DNA of 37,343 nt from Bacteroidota bacterium (GTDB lineage Bacteria > Bacteroidota > Bacteroidia > Bacteroidales > ML635J-15), in NCBI GenBank assembly GCA_029558535.1, contig JAKQEK010000485.1:1-37343 (forward strand), read 5' to 3'. The position numbers were made by a program, and so were the translations under genes. Positions 1-8,928 of the stretch are shown in pieces. Within the stretch, counting starts at the first letter, position 1. The number at the start of each line of letters is the position of its first letter. Under the pieces are notes generated by a model, which had not been told where the DNA came from, ran no database searches, and saw only the letters and a list, made by a program, of their open reading frames with translations.

Positions 1-188
1 TGTGTCATAGTGTGTCAGCATGTGACATAATCTCTCCCACTTGTTGCCCAAAAACTGTAAAATTTGTTATGGGCAACACTCTGGCAACAAATATAGTGAT
101 AAAAAGGGCAAATGGGCAACAAATAAAAGAAAAGATATTAACAAAAAGTGTTGCAAATGAAGGGATTGACTAAACAAAGGAAAACGGA
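1..188. repeat. Repeat-rich gene-free DNA downstream of mnmE
   Basis: No gene is visible here. The first 30 bases are three degenerate 10-bp direct repeats (tgtgtcatag, tgtgtcagca, tgtgacataa). From 43 to 125 the motif GGGCAAC recurs: inverted at 43-49, direct at 71-77 and 114-120, with variants at 82-88 (TGGCAAC) and 106-112 (GGGCAAA). The 11-mer GGCAACAAATA occurs identically at 83-93 and 115-125. Clustered inverted and direct short repeats beside the 3' end of a conserved gene resemble recombinase arm sites, but no integrase lies inside the window, so that role is inference. Confidence 0.45.
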
Positions 189-1568
189 TTACTTTCCGAT
201 GCAAAACTTCTCAAATATAGCTCCCAGAACCTCTTCGTTACTTATTTGACCTGTAATTTCACCCAGGAAGTACATTGCTTCTCGTATGTCTTGTGAAACA
301 AAATCTCCACTTAGTCCATCTTTCAATGCCACTTCGGCTCTTTTCAAGGCATCATTTGTTGACATTAAAGATTCGAGGTGTCTGGCACTGGTTATTATCA
401 CATCATTGCTGCCTGATTGTAAAGACTTTACATAATCAGTCATTCGATTGCATAGCTCGTCAATATTCTCATTGTTTTTGGCAGATATAAATATCGGGTT
501 TAAAGATTCGGGGATATTGATTTTTTTGTCAGGTTTCAATAAATCAATTTTGTTGAAAACCGGTATCAGATATTGATTGTCTGTGAGTTTTGTTTGAAAT
601 AATTCCATATCTCTAACAACATGAATATCAGATATTTTAGCATCAATCACTAAAAGTATTAGTTGAGCTTTTTTTATGCTATCAAAACTGCGTTTTACAC
701 CCTCATTTTCAATTTTATTTTTTGCTTTTCTTATACCTGCTGTATCAATAAGCCTGAATTTAATTCCGTCTATTATCAGTTCCTCCTCTATTGTGTCGCG
801 TGTAGTACCGGGACTAGATGATACGATAGCCCTTTCCTCTTTTAACAAAACATTCAGCAATGTTGATTTTCCCGTATTTGGTTCTCCGGCAATAACTACA
901 GGCACACCTGTTTTGATTGCATTACCATATCTGAATGAATCTATCAAGACCTTTACCCTGTTTTTTAATTGTAACATGAGTTCTAAAATATTATTTCTGT
1001 CCGCAAATTCAACATCTTCTTCTCCAAAATCCAGTTCAAGTTCCATTAAAGCGGTCAACTCAATCATCTTATCTCTTAATAAATTTATTTCAGATGATAC
1101 TTTTCCTTTCATTTGATTAATTGCCAATCTGTGAAACTCTGAACTGTTACTTGAAATAATATCTGCAACAGCCTCAGATTGAGATAAATCCATTTTACTA
1201 TTTAAAAAAGCTCTTTTAGTAAATTCACCTGGTTTTGCTATACACACGCCTTGTCTTAAAAGCAGATTCACAATTTCATTTTGAATAAAATTAGAGCCAT
1301 GACAATAAATTTCAGTCATATTTTCTCCAGTATATGAATGAGGAGATTTGAATTTAACAATCATTATTTCGTCAAGCATTTCATTATTCTCATCCAGAAT
1401 TCTGTTAAATACCAATTGCCCTGATTTTGATTTTAAAAATTTTTCAGGGAACTGAAGTATATTTGAGCTTAATTCAATAGCTTTTTCCCCGCTTAATCTT
1501 ACGATTGCTATGGCTCCTGTTCCTGCGGGGGAAGAAATAGCACATATTGTTCTATCAACGGAATACAT
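189..1568 (-). CDS. mnmE: tRNA uridine-5-carboxymethylaminomethyl modification GTPase MnmE
   Basis: MnmE works with MnmG to install the (carboxymethyl)aminomethyl group on the wobble U34 of certain tRNAs in the cytoplasm. The 459-residue protein has the usual family length. Its first ~120 residues form the folate-binding domain. The embedded G domain shows G1 GEPNTGKS (228-235), TTRDT (255-259), DTAG (275-278) and NKID (339-342). The protein ends in FCIGK, whose cysteine is the conserved C-terminal one. The ATG start is supported by a TAAGTTTG -7 box 13 nt upstream. It is divergent from the secreted-protein gene that follows. The 3' end of this gene is a known integration site for SGI1-type islands in enterobacteria, and the last 18 nt here match the SGI1 attB at 14 of 18 positions. 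Confidence 0.97.
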   Translation of the reverse strand: MYSVDRTICAISSPAGTGAIAIVRLSGEKAIELSSNILQFPEKFLKSKSGQLVFNRILDENNEMLDEIMIVKFKSPHSYTGENMTEIYCHGSNFIQNEIVNLLLRQGVCIAKPGEFTKRAFLNSKMDLSQSEAVADIISSNSSEFHRLAINQMKGKVSSEINLLRDKMIELTALMELELDFGEEDVEFADRNNILELMLQLKNRVKVLIDSFRYGNAIKTGVPVVIAGEPNTGKSTLLNVLLKEERAIVSSSPGTTRDTIEEELIIDGIKFRLIDTAGIRKAKNKIENEGVKRSFDSIKKAQLILLVIDAKISDIHVVRDMELFQTKLTDNQYLIPVFNKIDLLKPDKKINIPESLNPIFISAKNNENIDELCNRMTDYVKSLQSGSNDVIITSARHLESLMSTNDALKRAEVALKDGLSGDFVSQDIREAMYFLGEITGQISNEEVLGAIFEKFCIGK

Positions 1569-1581
1569 AATTTTTTGTTCA

Positions 1582-1589
1582 CAAACTTA
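1582..1589 (-). promoter_or_regulatory. Candidate -7 box for mnmE
   Basis: TAAGTTTG on the minus strand fits the Bacteroidota -7 consensus TAnnTTTG and ends 13 nt before the mnmE ATG. A TTTG at 1609-1606 is only 16 nt upstream of it, shorter than the usual 19-21, so the -33 element is uncertain. Confidence 0.4.
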
Positions 1590-1739
1590 AATAAAAAATA
1601 TTCAGCAAATAAAATATTTGTTTATTTTCTTAAAGAAATAAAAATTTTAGCACAAAATTTGCAACAATTACTGCCGTTTTTTAGTCTTAATTCAGATTGT
1701 TTTTACGAAAATAGTAATTAAATTAGTAATCAGCTTAAA

Positions 1740-4700
1740 ATGAGGCAAATTTATATCTTCATAATTTACACATTAACACTTATTTTAGGCGTAAGTTTCG
1801 CGGAAAGCATTTATTCTCAATCAGTTACAGCAACTTATACAGCTGGTGCAGGTAAAACAGACAGTTATTTTTATGACCTTAGCGGATATTCCTCCTGTCC
1901 TCTTCCGCTTACTGTTACTATTCCTGATGGTGCTGAAATTACAGGAGTTGATATTGAATATAAAATGACAGCGGTATCGTATGGGATGAAATCTGATCAG
2001 GTTTCTCAATTGCGGTGTGTTTCGCCCGGAGGAACAAGAGAAGCAGAACTGTCTTTGGGTTCAGGATTTACTACAGGAACATGTAATTATAATCGAACAG
2101 GTTTGAAAATTGCCAATAATGTTAGCGGAGGTGGTACAATTCATTTTGAATTACATGCTGGAAGAACATTTGGTGGAGATGGTTGCGGGACTACCTATAA
2201 CTATGTTGAAAATAACTGGAAAATAACCGTTCATTATGTTGTCTATCCCAATTGCAACACAACACCATTTGCCGGAATTGCACAATCTTCGTTAGAGTTG
2301 GGTTGTTCGGGAATAAATACTAAAATCCGTTTAAGTGCGATCGGATATTCTGATGATTTAAATGGATTAAAATATCAATGGCAGTATTCTACTGATGGGA
2401 TAAATAACTGGACAAACATTTCCGGGGCAACAGATCCTGATTATGCAGAATATAATACAAGTTCGAGCAAATTCTTCAGACTGAAAGTAACCTGCGAAAT
2501 TACCGGTGAGGCTGATTATTCAAACGTTTTGAGTTATTTAGCTACAAACTGTCAGGAATACGAAATAGGCTCACAATCGGGCATTGTTTATACCTGCAAT
2601 TCTTTGTTTTATGACAGCGGAGGTTCTGGAAGCTATTCAAACAACGAAAACAGCACTATAAGATTTTGCTCTGAATCGGGAGAACATTTAAAAATCGAAT
2701 TTTTGAGTTTTGAAACTGAAGATAATGGAGAGTTTGGCCGTTATCAGGAAAGGTACGACAAATTAAGGGTTTGGGACGGATCTGTAGTTAACAATTATCC
2801 TTTATATGAATTGTCAGGACTTCAGAACTCTACCAACAAAGTTCCCATTATAATTTCATCAGGGGAATGTATCAGTTTTAGCTTTATTTCTGATGAGTCT
2901 TTCGTAAAGCCGGGCTGGCTGGCTCATGTAAGTTGTACTGAAGAACAAGCAAACATTGCATCTCAGTATTGTGTAACTGCTCCTAATATTTGCAATTTAA
3001 ACGGATATCAGGGAGCTACAAGTAATTTTTATAATGTAGAACGTGTTTATGATCAGATACAGGATGAAGGAACGTTTTTTCCTGGATTTTCAGCATTGGA
3101 TAATAATTCTTTTATAACTTTTATTGCGGCTGAAGAACAAGTGGTTCTAGAAATTGAAGTGACTGACTGTAACGGGGGTTTTTATTCTCCCGGAGGGGTA
3201 CAATTTGCAGTTTATTCAGGTAGTAATTGTCATTTTACTTCACTTGTAAGCAGTATGACTTATATTGATCCCGGTTTACACGAAGGATATCACGATGTTG
3301 TTATCTCAAATTTAACTCCGGGTGAGATATATTATATGATGACTGACGGCAACTTTGGTTCTGTTTGTAATTATTCCATTAAGGCTCAGTCGGGTATAGA
3401 AATGGCAATGGTTTATCCTAATCAAGCATTGTTGTGCGAAGGCGAAAGTGCTACAATTTCTGCTTCGGGCGGTTCAAGTTATCATTGGTCGGGGCCTTCA
3501 GGATTTTCATCAAATAATGCTTCCATAAATGTTACTGAGCAAGGAGTTTATACTGTAACTATTACCGGTGGTATAGCAGAATGTCCTTCTGAGGTAGTAT
3601 TAAATAGTGTTGTTGAAGTAATCCCATTTTCAGACACACCTGTTTTTAATTTGCCTGAATTATTTTGTTATGGAGAAACAATATCGCCTTTACCAACAAC
3701 GTCTTTAAATAATGTGCATGGCATTTGGACACCGGCAATAAATAATACACAAACTACGACATATACATTTATTTCAAACGGAGGAATTTGTTCATACCCA
3801 TATTATCATACTATAACTATTAGTCCCGATTTGCTGATAACCTCACAACAACCCAAGTGTTTTGGCGAAAATGGTTTATTATTTTTAAATTCTACTAGTA
3901 ATCAAACCCCATTGATTTTCAGTGTAAACGGTATTAATACAGGTTCTACTGCCAGTGTGCCGGCAGGTAGCCATCAGGTTGTTGTAACAGATAACAATGG
4001 CTGCTCTAGAACTCGTGATTATTCTTTATCACAACCAAATGAACTAGTATTAGACTATGAACTTATTGACCGAAGTTGTTATGGGAATACCGATGCAGAC
4101 GTCAAATTATCTGCTCAAGGGGGAACAAACCCTTATTATTTTAGTATTTTAAACGGAGAAATTCATACACAAGGAGAGGAACATTTTAATCTGACACAAT
4201 CAGAATATACACTTATTGTAAGAGACAATAATTCATGTACAACAGAGAAGATTCTAAACATTTATCAACCGGCACAGTTATCAGCATATTACACCTATTC
4301 CAATCCGAGTTGCGTAGGAAATATTGACGGAACTGTTGATTTTACAGTAATTGGTGGAACAGAACCTTATACATTTTTATGGAATAACGATTCTGCACAA
4401 ACTAATTTAATCACCGGTTTTTCTGAGGGAGTTTACACCATAACTATTACTGATTCGCACCAATGCTCTAACGAAATCAGAGGAATTACCTTTATTGACC
4501 TTCCTGTTGAATGTATTTGGATACCTAATGCATTTACTCCAAATGGAGACGGCATAAACGACTTGTGGATAATTGAAAACCTTGAAATTTATTCAGGAGC
4601 CGTTCTGAATATCTATAACAGGTGGGGTCAACTTATTCACACCGGAGGATGTGCCGATAAATGGGATGGAAAATGCAATGACAGATTTGTAGCTTCAGGA

Positions 4701-4772
4701 ACTTATTTGTACATTTTAGACCTTAAGAACGGAGATAATCCATTCGTTGGGAATTTGTCAGTGATATACTAA
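1740..4772 (+). CDS. Secreted CUB/SprB-repeat protein with T9SS type B sorting domain
   Basis: A 1010-residue exported protein. Residues 1-27 are a signal peptide with a hydrophobic core. Next comes a Cys-rich beta region, and then a CUB-like domain (about 283-398). An Ig/PKD-like domain (SASGGSSYHWSGPSGF region, about 558-625) follows. Three SprB-type repeats (about 703-920) each contain a variant of CxGNxDGxxxxxxxGGxxPYxFxW. The last ~85 residues (PNAFTPNGDGINDLW ... FVGNLSVIY) are the CHU_C/type B sorting domain that directs export by the type IX system and surface attachment or release. It is probably an adhesin or matrix protein; the ligand cannot be deduced. It stands alone, divergent from mnmE, and ends 2 bp from the convergent aroB. 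Confidence 0.9.
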   Translation: MRQIYIFIIYTLTLILGVSFAESIYSQSVTATYTAGAGKTDSYFYDLSGYSSCPLPLTVTIPDGAEITGVDIEYKMTAVSYGMKSDQVSQLRCVSPGGTREAELSLGSGFTTGTCNYNRTGLKIANNVSGGGTIHFELHAGRTFGGDGCGTTYNYVENNWKITVHYVVYPNCNTTPFAGIAQSSLELGCSGINTKIRLSAIGYSDDLNGLKYQWQYSTDGINNWTNISGATDPDYAEYNTSSSKFFRLKVTCEITGEADYSNVLSYLATNCQEYEIGSQSGIVYTCNSLFYDSGGSGSYSNNENSTIRFCSESGEHLKIEFLSFETEDNGEFGRYQERYDKLRVWDGSVVNNYPLYELSGLQNSTNKVPIIISSGECISFSFISDESFVKPGWLAHVSCTEEQANIASQYCVTAPNICNLNGYQGATSNFYNVERVYDQIQDEGTFFPGFSALDNNSFITFIAAEEQVVLEIEVTDCNGGFYSPGGVQFAVYSGSNCHFTSLVSSMTYIDPGLHEGYHDVVISNLTPGEIYYMMTDGNFGSVCNYSIKAQSGIEMAMVYPNQALLCEGESATISASGGSSYHWSGPSGFSSNNASINVTEQGVYTVTITGGIAECPSEVVLNSVVEVIPFSDTPVFNLPELFCYGETISPLPTTSLNNVHGIWTPAINNTQTTTYTFISNGGICSYPYYHTITISPDLLITSQQPKCFGENGLLFLNSTSNQTPLIFSVNGINTGSTASVPAGSHQVVVTDNNGCSRTRDYSLSQPNELVLDYELIDRSCYGNTDADVKLSAQGGTNPYYFSILNGEIHTQGEEHFNLTQSEYTLIVRDNNSCTTEKILNIYQPAQLSAYYTYSNPSCVGNIDGTVDFTVIGGTEPYTFLWNNDSAQTNLITGFSEGVYTITITDSHQCSNEIRGITFIDLPVECIWIPNAFTPNGDGINDLWIIENLEIYSGAVLNIYNRWGQLIHTGGCADKWDGKCNDRFVASGTYLYILDLKNGDNPFVGNLSVIY

Positions 4773-4774
4773 AA

Positions 4775-5797
4775 CTATTCAACCACAGCCTTAATAATAT
4801 CACCTATTGCTGTTTTACCAATAATAGGGTTTCCTATTTCGCTTAAAAAGACAAAATCTATATAATTCCCTGATTTTTTCTTATCCTTTTGTAAAAGGTC
4901 AAAATGTCTTGTATCAAGTTTGTATTCTGTTTCAAATCCTGCACTTTTGATTAATTCATAAACTCTGTCTCTTAACCTTGCATCGGCATAACCAAATTTT
5001 ACCGATAAATCAATAGCTGTACACATTCCTTTAGTAACAGCAATCCCGTGTGCTAATCCGTCAACTATTTCAAAACAATGACCAAAACTGTGTCCGAAAT
5101 TCAAAATATGACGCAAACCCTTATCGTTAGTATCTCGGCTTACAATTTCTGTTTTTATTTTTATACATTCCTTCACTAAAAAATCCATAACATCCTTATC
5201 TCGCATAGTAACGGAATTGAAATTTGAAGTAAAATATTCAATAAGATTAGAGTTCGATATTAAACAGTATTTTAGTACTTCTCCTATCCCACTCAAATAA
5301 TCTTTATCACTAAGTGTTTTTAGAAATAAGGCGTCATTGATAATAAACTGAGGTTGAGTAATATTGCCGATATAGTTTTTATAAGATCCGAAATTTACAC
5401 CATTTTTCCCTCCTACCGCAGCATCAATTTGGGCAAGCAAAGTTGTGGCAACAAATCCTACGGGAGTCCCTCTCATATAAATACTTGCAGCAAATCCTGC
5501 AATATCGCAAACCAAACCGCCTCCAAATCCAATAATTATAGAATTTCTGTCCAAATCCTTTGCAATAAATTGTCGTATTACATATTCAATATTGGATAGA
5601 TTTTTATGTTCTTCTCCTTCTTTGATAATAATACAATTGCTCTTAACCAAGTTTTCCGAATACAGATTATAAACTTTCTCATCAGTAATTATCACATAAT
5701 TTCTATCGTTAACAATATTTTTAAAAATATTATAATCAACCGAGCAGTAAATATCTGTTTTTGTTGAATTATCGGTATTATAAGTTAATACTATCAT
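4775..5797 (-). CDS. aroB: 3-dehydroquinate synthase
   Basis: AroB converts DAHP to 3-dehydroquinate, the second step of the shikimate pathway, using NAD+ and a divalent metal. The 340-residue length is normal. The sequence shows the nucleotide-binding stretch GGGLVCDIAGFAAS, the conserved MRGTPVGFVATTLLAQIDA and GGKNGVN segments, and the metal ligands in GEVLKY (Glu), NFGHSFGH (His) and HGIAVTKGM (His). Its ATG overlaps the stop of the upstream dipeptidase gene by 4 bp (ATGA), so the two are translationally coupled. No pathway partner is adjacent, so the pairing with a cell-wall dipeptidase is probably a local operon rather than a metabolic one. Confidence 0.96.
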   Translation of the reverse strand: MIVLTYNTDNSTKTDIYCSVDYNIFKNIVNDRNYVIITDEKVYNLYSENLVKSNCIIIKEGEEHKNLSNIEYVIRQFIAKDLDRNSIIIGFGGGLVCDIAGFAASIYMRGTPVGFVATTLLAQIDAAVGGKNGVNFGSYKNYIGNITQPQFIINDALFLKTLSDKDYLSGIGEVLKYCLISNSNLIEYFTSNFNSVTMRDKDVMDFLVKECIKIKTEIVSRDTNDKGLRHILNFGHSFGHCFEIVDGLAHGIAVTKGMCTAIDLSVKFGYADARLRDRVYELIKSAGFETEYKLDTRHFDLLQKDKKKSGNYIDFVFLSEIGNPIIGKTAIGDIIKAVVE

Positions 5798-6564
5798 TTA
5801 TTGTCAATGTTTAATGGATAAGTGAAAATTTCATATTTACTCTTTGCATAATCAAGTGATGATGCGTTATAATGCCACCATTCTGTAGTTGAGACATAAA
5901 AACCTGCTCTACTCATTACAGATAAAAGTAAATTACGGTTATCAGATTGTTCTAATGTTAATTTGCCAATACTATAATAATAAGATGTTTTGTGTGGACA
6001 GGCAAGATCGCCAAAGAAATCAAATTCTGTACCCATGTCTAACAAATTTATGTTATTATCAACAATACTGATATCAACAGCCATTCCGTAATTATGAATA
6101 GAACCTCTTTGCGGATTTGCCACATACCAGTGTTTAATATTAACAGGGACATCAACCGAATCCCACATTAATTGTTGAGCTTTCTTGCTTCTCACCGCAT
6201 CGTAAATAATAAAAGTATATCCTGGTCTTTCTTGCTGTAAAATATCATAGGCTTTCATTAGTTTTTTTAACAATTCAGGCTGGACATAAGCATTAACAAG
6301 TTCTCCATAAAAATCCATACCTAAAAAATTGTCAGGTCCCGAGTATTTTAAATCAACGATTACTTGTGGTAATGAATCTTTGATATTTACAAGTCCCATT
6401 TGTTTTAAATGCTCTTCAGTTTTGTTATTTACAATGATATTAACAGAAGTATCTTCTTCTACATTATTTTCAATCAAAGCTTGGGAACTCTTATCAGGTT
6501 TACATTCATAAAATAATGTTAAAATTGACAGAAAAATCAGTAATATGTATTTTGCTTCTGACAT
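5794..6564 (-). CDS. VanX/DdpX-like D-alanyl-D-alanine dipeptidase, exported
   Basis: A member of the M15D zinc peptidases, which cleave D-Ala-D-Ala or related dipeptides during peptidoglycan turnover. The zinc site is clear: SIHNYGMAVD supplies the His and Asp, and EWWH supplies the catalytic Glu and a His. The conserved Arg lies in YDAVRSKKAQ. I start it at the ATG at 6564 (MSEAKYILL...), which gives 256 residues and a clean export signal; an ATG 39 nt upstream would add a poor N-terminus. The signal ends in LFYEC, an atypical lipobox, so lipoprotein status is possible but weak. It overlaps aroB by ATGA. No vanHA-type partners are nearby, so recycling or metabolism is more likely than glycopeptide resistance. 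Confidence 0.88.
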   Translation of the reverse strand: MSEAKYILLIFLSILTLFYECKPDKSSQALIENNVEEDTSVNIIVNNKTEEHLKQMGLVNIKDSLPQVIVDLKYSGPDNFLGMDFYGELVNAYVQPELLKKLMKAYDILQQERPGYTFIIYDAVRSKKAQQLMWDSVDVPVNIKHWYVANPQRGSIHNYGMAVDISIVDNNINLLDMGTEFDFFGDLACPHKTSYYYSIGKLTLEQSDNRNLLLSVMSRAGFYVSTTEWWHYNASSLDYAKSKYEIFTYPLNIDNK

Positions 6565-6579
6565 GAAATTATATCTTTG
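6551..6579 (+). promoter_or_regulatory. Possible plus-strand promoter overlapping the dipeptidase start
   Basis: TTTG at 6551-6554, 17 nt of spacer, then TATCTTTG at 6572-6579. If used, it would start transcription near 6585 and read through the CTCTGCG repeat into DPP IV, leaving a leader of about 160 nt. It overlaps the opposing dipeptidase start codon. The spacer is slightly short. Confidence 0.3.
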
Positions 6580-6639
6580 TAAAAACGTAAATATAAGAAA
6601 CAAATAACAATAAACAAATAACAGGCAAACAAAAGAATA

Positions 6640-6697
6640 ATAACTCTGCGCTCTCTGTGTTCTCTGCGGTAAAAAAACTACAAAGTAACCAAGAGTA
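6640..6697. repeat. CTCTGCG-type dispersed intergenic repeat
   Basis: Three 9-bp units in tandem, ctctgcgct (6644-6652), ctctgtgtt (6653-6661) and ctctgcggt (6662-6670), are followed by an A-tract and ctacaaagtaaccaagag. On the minus strand this reads ctttgtag, T-tract, accgcagagaacacagagag. From memory, very similar blocks occur between genes in many unrelated environmental bacteria; I could not search for it. The composition differs from the AT-rich flanks. Confidence 0.55.
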
Positions 6698-6743
6698 CAA
6701 ACAAAAAAAAGAAATAAGAACGAAAAACTGAAAAATTATTAAA

Positions 6744-8891
6744 ATGAAAAAAGCTGTAATTATTATCATTGGATTTATTCTATTTGCTACACAATTAGTA
6801 ATATCTCAAACAAAAACTCTTACTATTGACGAAGCCATTGTTGGAGTCTGGAGAGAATTATATCCTGAGTATATTAGAGGTCTTGCATTAAGACCTGAAA
6901 CTAAAGAATTTACTAAAATTGTTAAAAACGAATTAGTTTCTGTCACTTTTGATTTAAAAAAAGAAAAGGCTTTAGTTAGCCTTGATGAAATCAATACTGC
7001 ACTAAGTTTACAGGGTAAGGACAAATGTGCCTATTTCCCCGGTTATACATGGATTAATAAAAATACTATCAGATTTTACGAAACAAACAACCTCGTTGAA
7101 TTTGATTTAGTAAATAAAGAAGTTAAAAAATATATTGCATTAAGCGAAAGTGCTGAAAATAGTGATTATTGTAAGGCAAATTCAATGATTGCATACACAA
7201 TGGGAAATAATTTATCCGTCATAGGTATAGATGGTGTTGTTAAACAAATAAGCAGTGAGAGAAATACTGATATTATTTTTGGACAGACAGTAGCTCGCAA
7301 CGAATTCGGCATTGAAAAAGGTACATTTTGGTCTCCTCAAGGCAACTTTCTTGCATTTTATCGCAAAGACGAATCCATGGTTACTGATTACCCGGTTGTA
7401 AATACCGACAAAAGAATTGCCGAAACTGAACCTGTTAAATATTGTATGGCAGGAATGAAAAGCGAAGAAGTCACTCTTGGTATTTATGATATTAAGTCAG
7501 ATAATATTGCTTATATTGAAACAGGAGAACCAAAAGAACAATATCTCACAAACATTGCATGGAGTCCTGATGAAAAGTATATTTATATCGCAGTACTTAA
7601 TCGTGAACAAAATCAAATGAAGTTTAATCAATATAACATTGAAACCGGAAAATTTGTAAAAACTTTGTTTGAAGAAAATAGCAATAAATATGTTGAGCCA
7701 TTGTATCCTGCCAGATTTTTACCGACTGACTCAAAGAAGTTTATTTGGCAAACCAGAAAAGACGGTTACTCACATTTATATCTATATGATACTGATGGCA
7801 ATGAAATATCTCAAATAACGAAAGGAAATTTTGAAGTTCAGGAAGTTTACGGATTTACTGCTGACGGAAAAGACATCATTATTAAAGCTAATAAAGAAAC
7901 GCCTATTCAATGTGATATCTACAGAGTAAATATTGCAACCGGTGCAATGATAAGAATTACTCATGAAAGTGGAAATCATTCTGCAATTGTTTCAGCGGAT
8001 GGGGCATACATTATTGATAATTTTTCTAGTACTAGTATTCCCAACAAGTATGTGATTTATGACACCAAAGGAAAAGAAATTAAAACAATTCTTACTGCAG
8101 CAAATCCTCTTTCAGAATACAAACTTGGAGAAATGAGTATTGGAACACTCAAAGCCAACGATGGTATTACAGATTTGTATTACAGAATAATCTTACCCCC
8201 TGATTTTGATAAAACAAAGAAATATCCTGCAATAGTTTATGTTTACGGAGGTCCTCATGCTCAGCTTGTTACAAATGACTGGCTCGGTGGTGCTTCGGGT
8301 TGGGATTATTATATGGCTCAGCAAGGATATATAATGTTTACGCTTGATAATCGTGGTTCGGCAAATCGAGGTGCAGAATTCGAAAATATTATTCACCGTA
8401 ATCTTGGAGATATTGAGTGCCAGGATCAGTTAACTGGTATCGAATACTTGAAAAGTCTTGGTTATGTTGACATGGACAGAATTGGTGTACATGGATGGAG
8501 CTACGGTGGATTTATGACAACAACACTTATGGCCGATTATGCCGACATATTTAAAGTAGGTGTTGCCGGAGGTCCGGTAATCAACTGGGAACTGTATGAA
8601 ATTATGTATGGCGAAAGATATATGGACATGCCACAGGAAAATCCTGAAGGTTATGAAAAGAGTAATTTGCTTAACAAAGTTGAAAAACTTACTGGTCGCC
8701 TGATGTTAATTCATGGCACTTCGGATCCGGTTGTAGTTTGGCAACATTCTCTTAATTTCGTGCAGAAATGTGTTGAAAACAAAGTTTTATTGGATTATTT
8801 CGTATATCCGGGGCATGAACACAATGTCCGTGGCTATGACAGAATTCATTTAATGCGAATTGTTACAAGATATTTTGAAGATCATTTATAG
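6744..8891 (+). CDS. Dipeptidyl peptidase IV (S9B family), exported
   Basis: Removes Xaa-Pro (or Xaa-Ala) dipeptides from peptide N-termini, usually in the periplasm of protein-degrading Bacteroidota. The 715-residue length is typical. Residues 1-21 form a signal peptide ending VIS-Q. The N-terminal half is the beta-propeller, with repeated WSPxGxxxAF and WSPDEKY-type blades. The C-terminal alpha/beta hydrolase carries the nucleophile Ser586 in GWSYGG, Asp661 in HGTSDPVV and the likely catalytic His693 in GHEHNV. It is monocistronic. The stop codon sits inside an inverted repeat shared with the convergent sulfatase gene. Confidence 0.93.
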   Translation: MKKAVIIIIGFILFATQLVISQTKTLTIDEAIVGVWRELYPEYIRGLALRPETKEFTKIVKNELVSVTFDLKKEKALVSLDEINTALSLQGKDKCAYFPGYTWINKNTIRFYETNNLVEFDLVNKEVKKYIALSESAENSDYCKANSMIAYTMGNNLSVIGIDGVVKQISSERNTDIIFGQTVARNEFGIEKGTFWSPQGNFLAFYRKDESMVTDYPVVNTDKRIAETEPVKYCMAGMKSEEVTLGIYDIKSDNIAYIETGEPKEQYLTNIAWSPDEKYIYIAVLNREQNQMKFNQYNIETGKFVKTLFEENSNKYVEPLYPARFLPTDSKKFIWQTRKDGYSHLYLYDTDGNEISQITKGNFEVQEVYGFTADGKDIIIKANKETPIQCDIYRVNIATGAMIRITHESGNHSAIVSADGAYIIDNFSSTSIPNKYVIYDTKGKEIKTILTAANPLSEYKLGEMSIGTLKANDGITDLYYRIILPPDFDKTKKYPAIVYVYGGPHAQLVTNDWLGGASGWDYYMAQQGYIMFTLDNRGSANRGAEFENIIHRNLGDIECQDQLTGIEYLKSLGYVDMDRIGVHGWSYGGFMTTTLMADYADIFKVGVAGGPVINWELYEIMYGERYMDMPQENPEGYEKSNLLNKVEKLTGRLMLIHGTSDPVVVWQHSLNFVQKCVENKVLLDYFVYPGHEHNVRGYDRIHLMRIVTRYFEDHL

Positions 8892-8914
8892 CTTCTAATT
8901 CGCTAAGCTATAAT
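8887..8914. terminator. Stem-loop between DPP IV and the membrane sulfatase
   Basis: A perfect 9-bp inverted repeat, TTATAGCTT (8887-8895) and AAGCTATAA (8906-8914), with a 10-nt loop. It includes the DPP IV stop codon. It lies in a convergent gap and could end transcripts from both sides. The stem is AT-rich and the following T-run is interrupted, so efficiency is doubtful. Confidence 0.4.
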
Positions 8915-8928
8915 ACTTTATACTGATT

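Noticed and set aside
676..1116. Plus-strand open frame of 146 codons opposite mnmE
   Set aside because: It is antisense to the conserved GTPase domain; low-complexity Ser-rich translation typical of a shadow frame.
5794..6564. Glycopeptide (van) resistance locus
   Set aside because: Only the VanX-like dipeptidase is present, coupled to aroB; no VanA-type ligase or VanH-type dehydrogenase adjacent.
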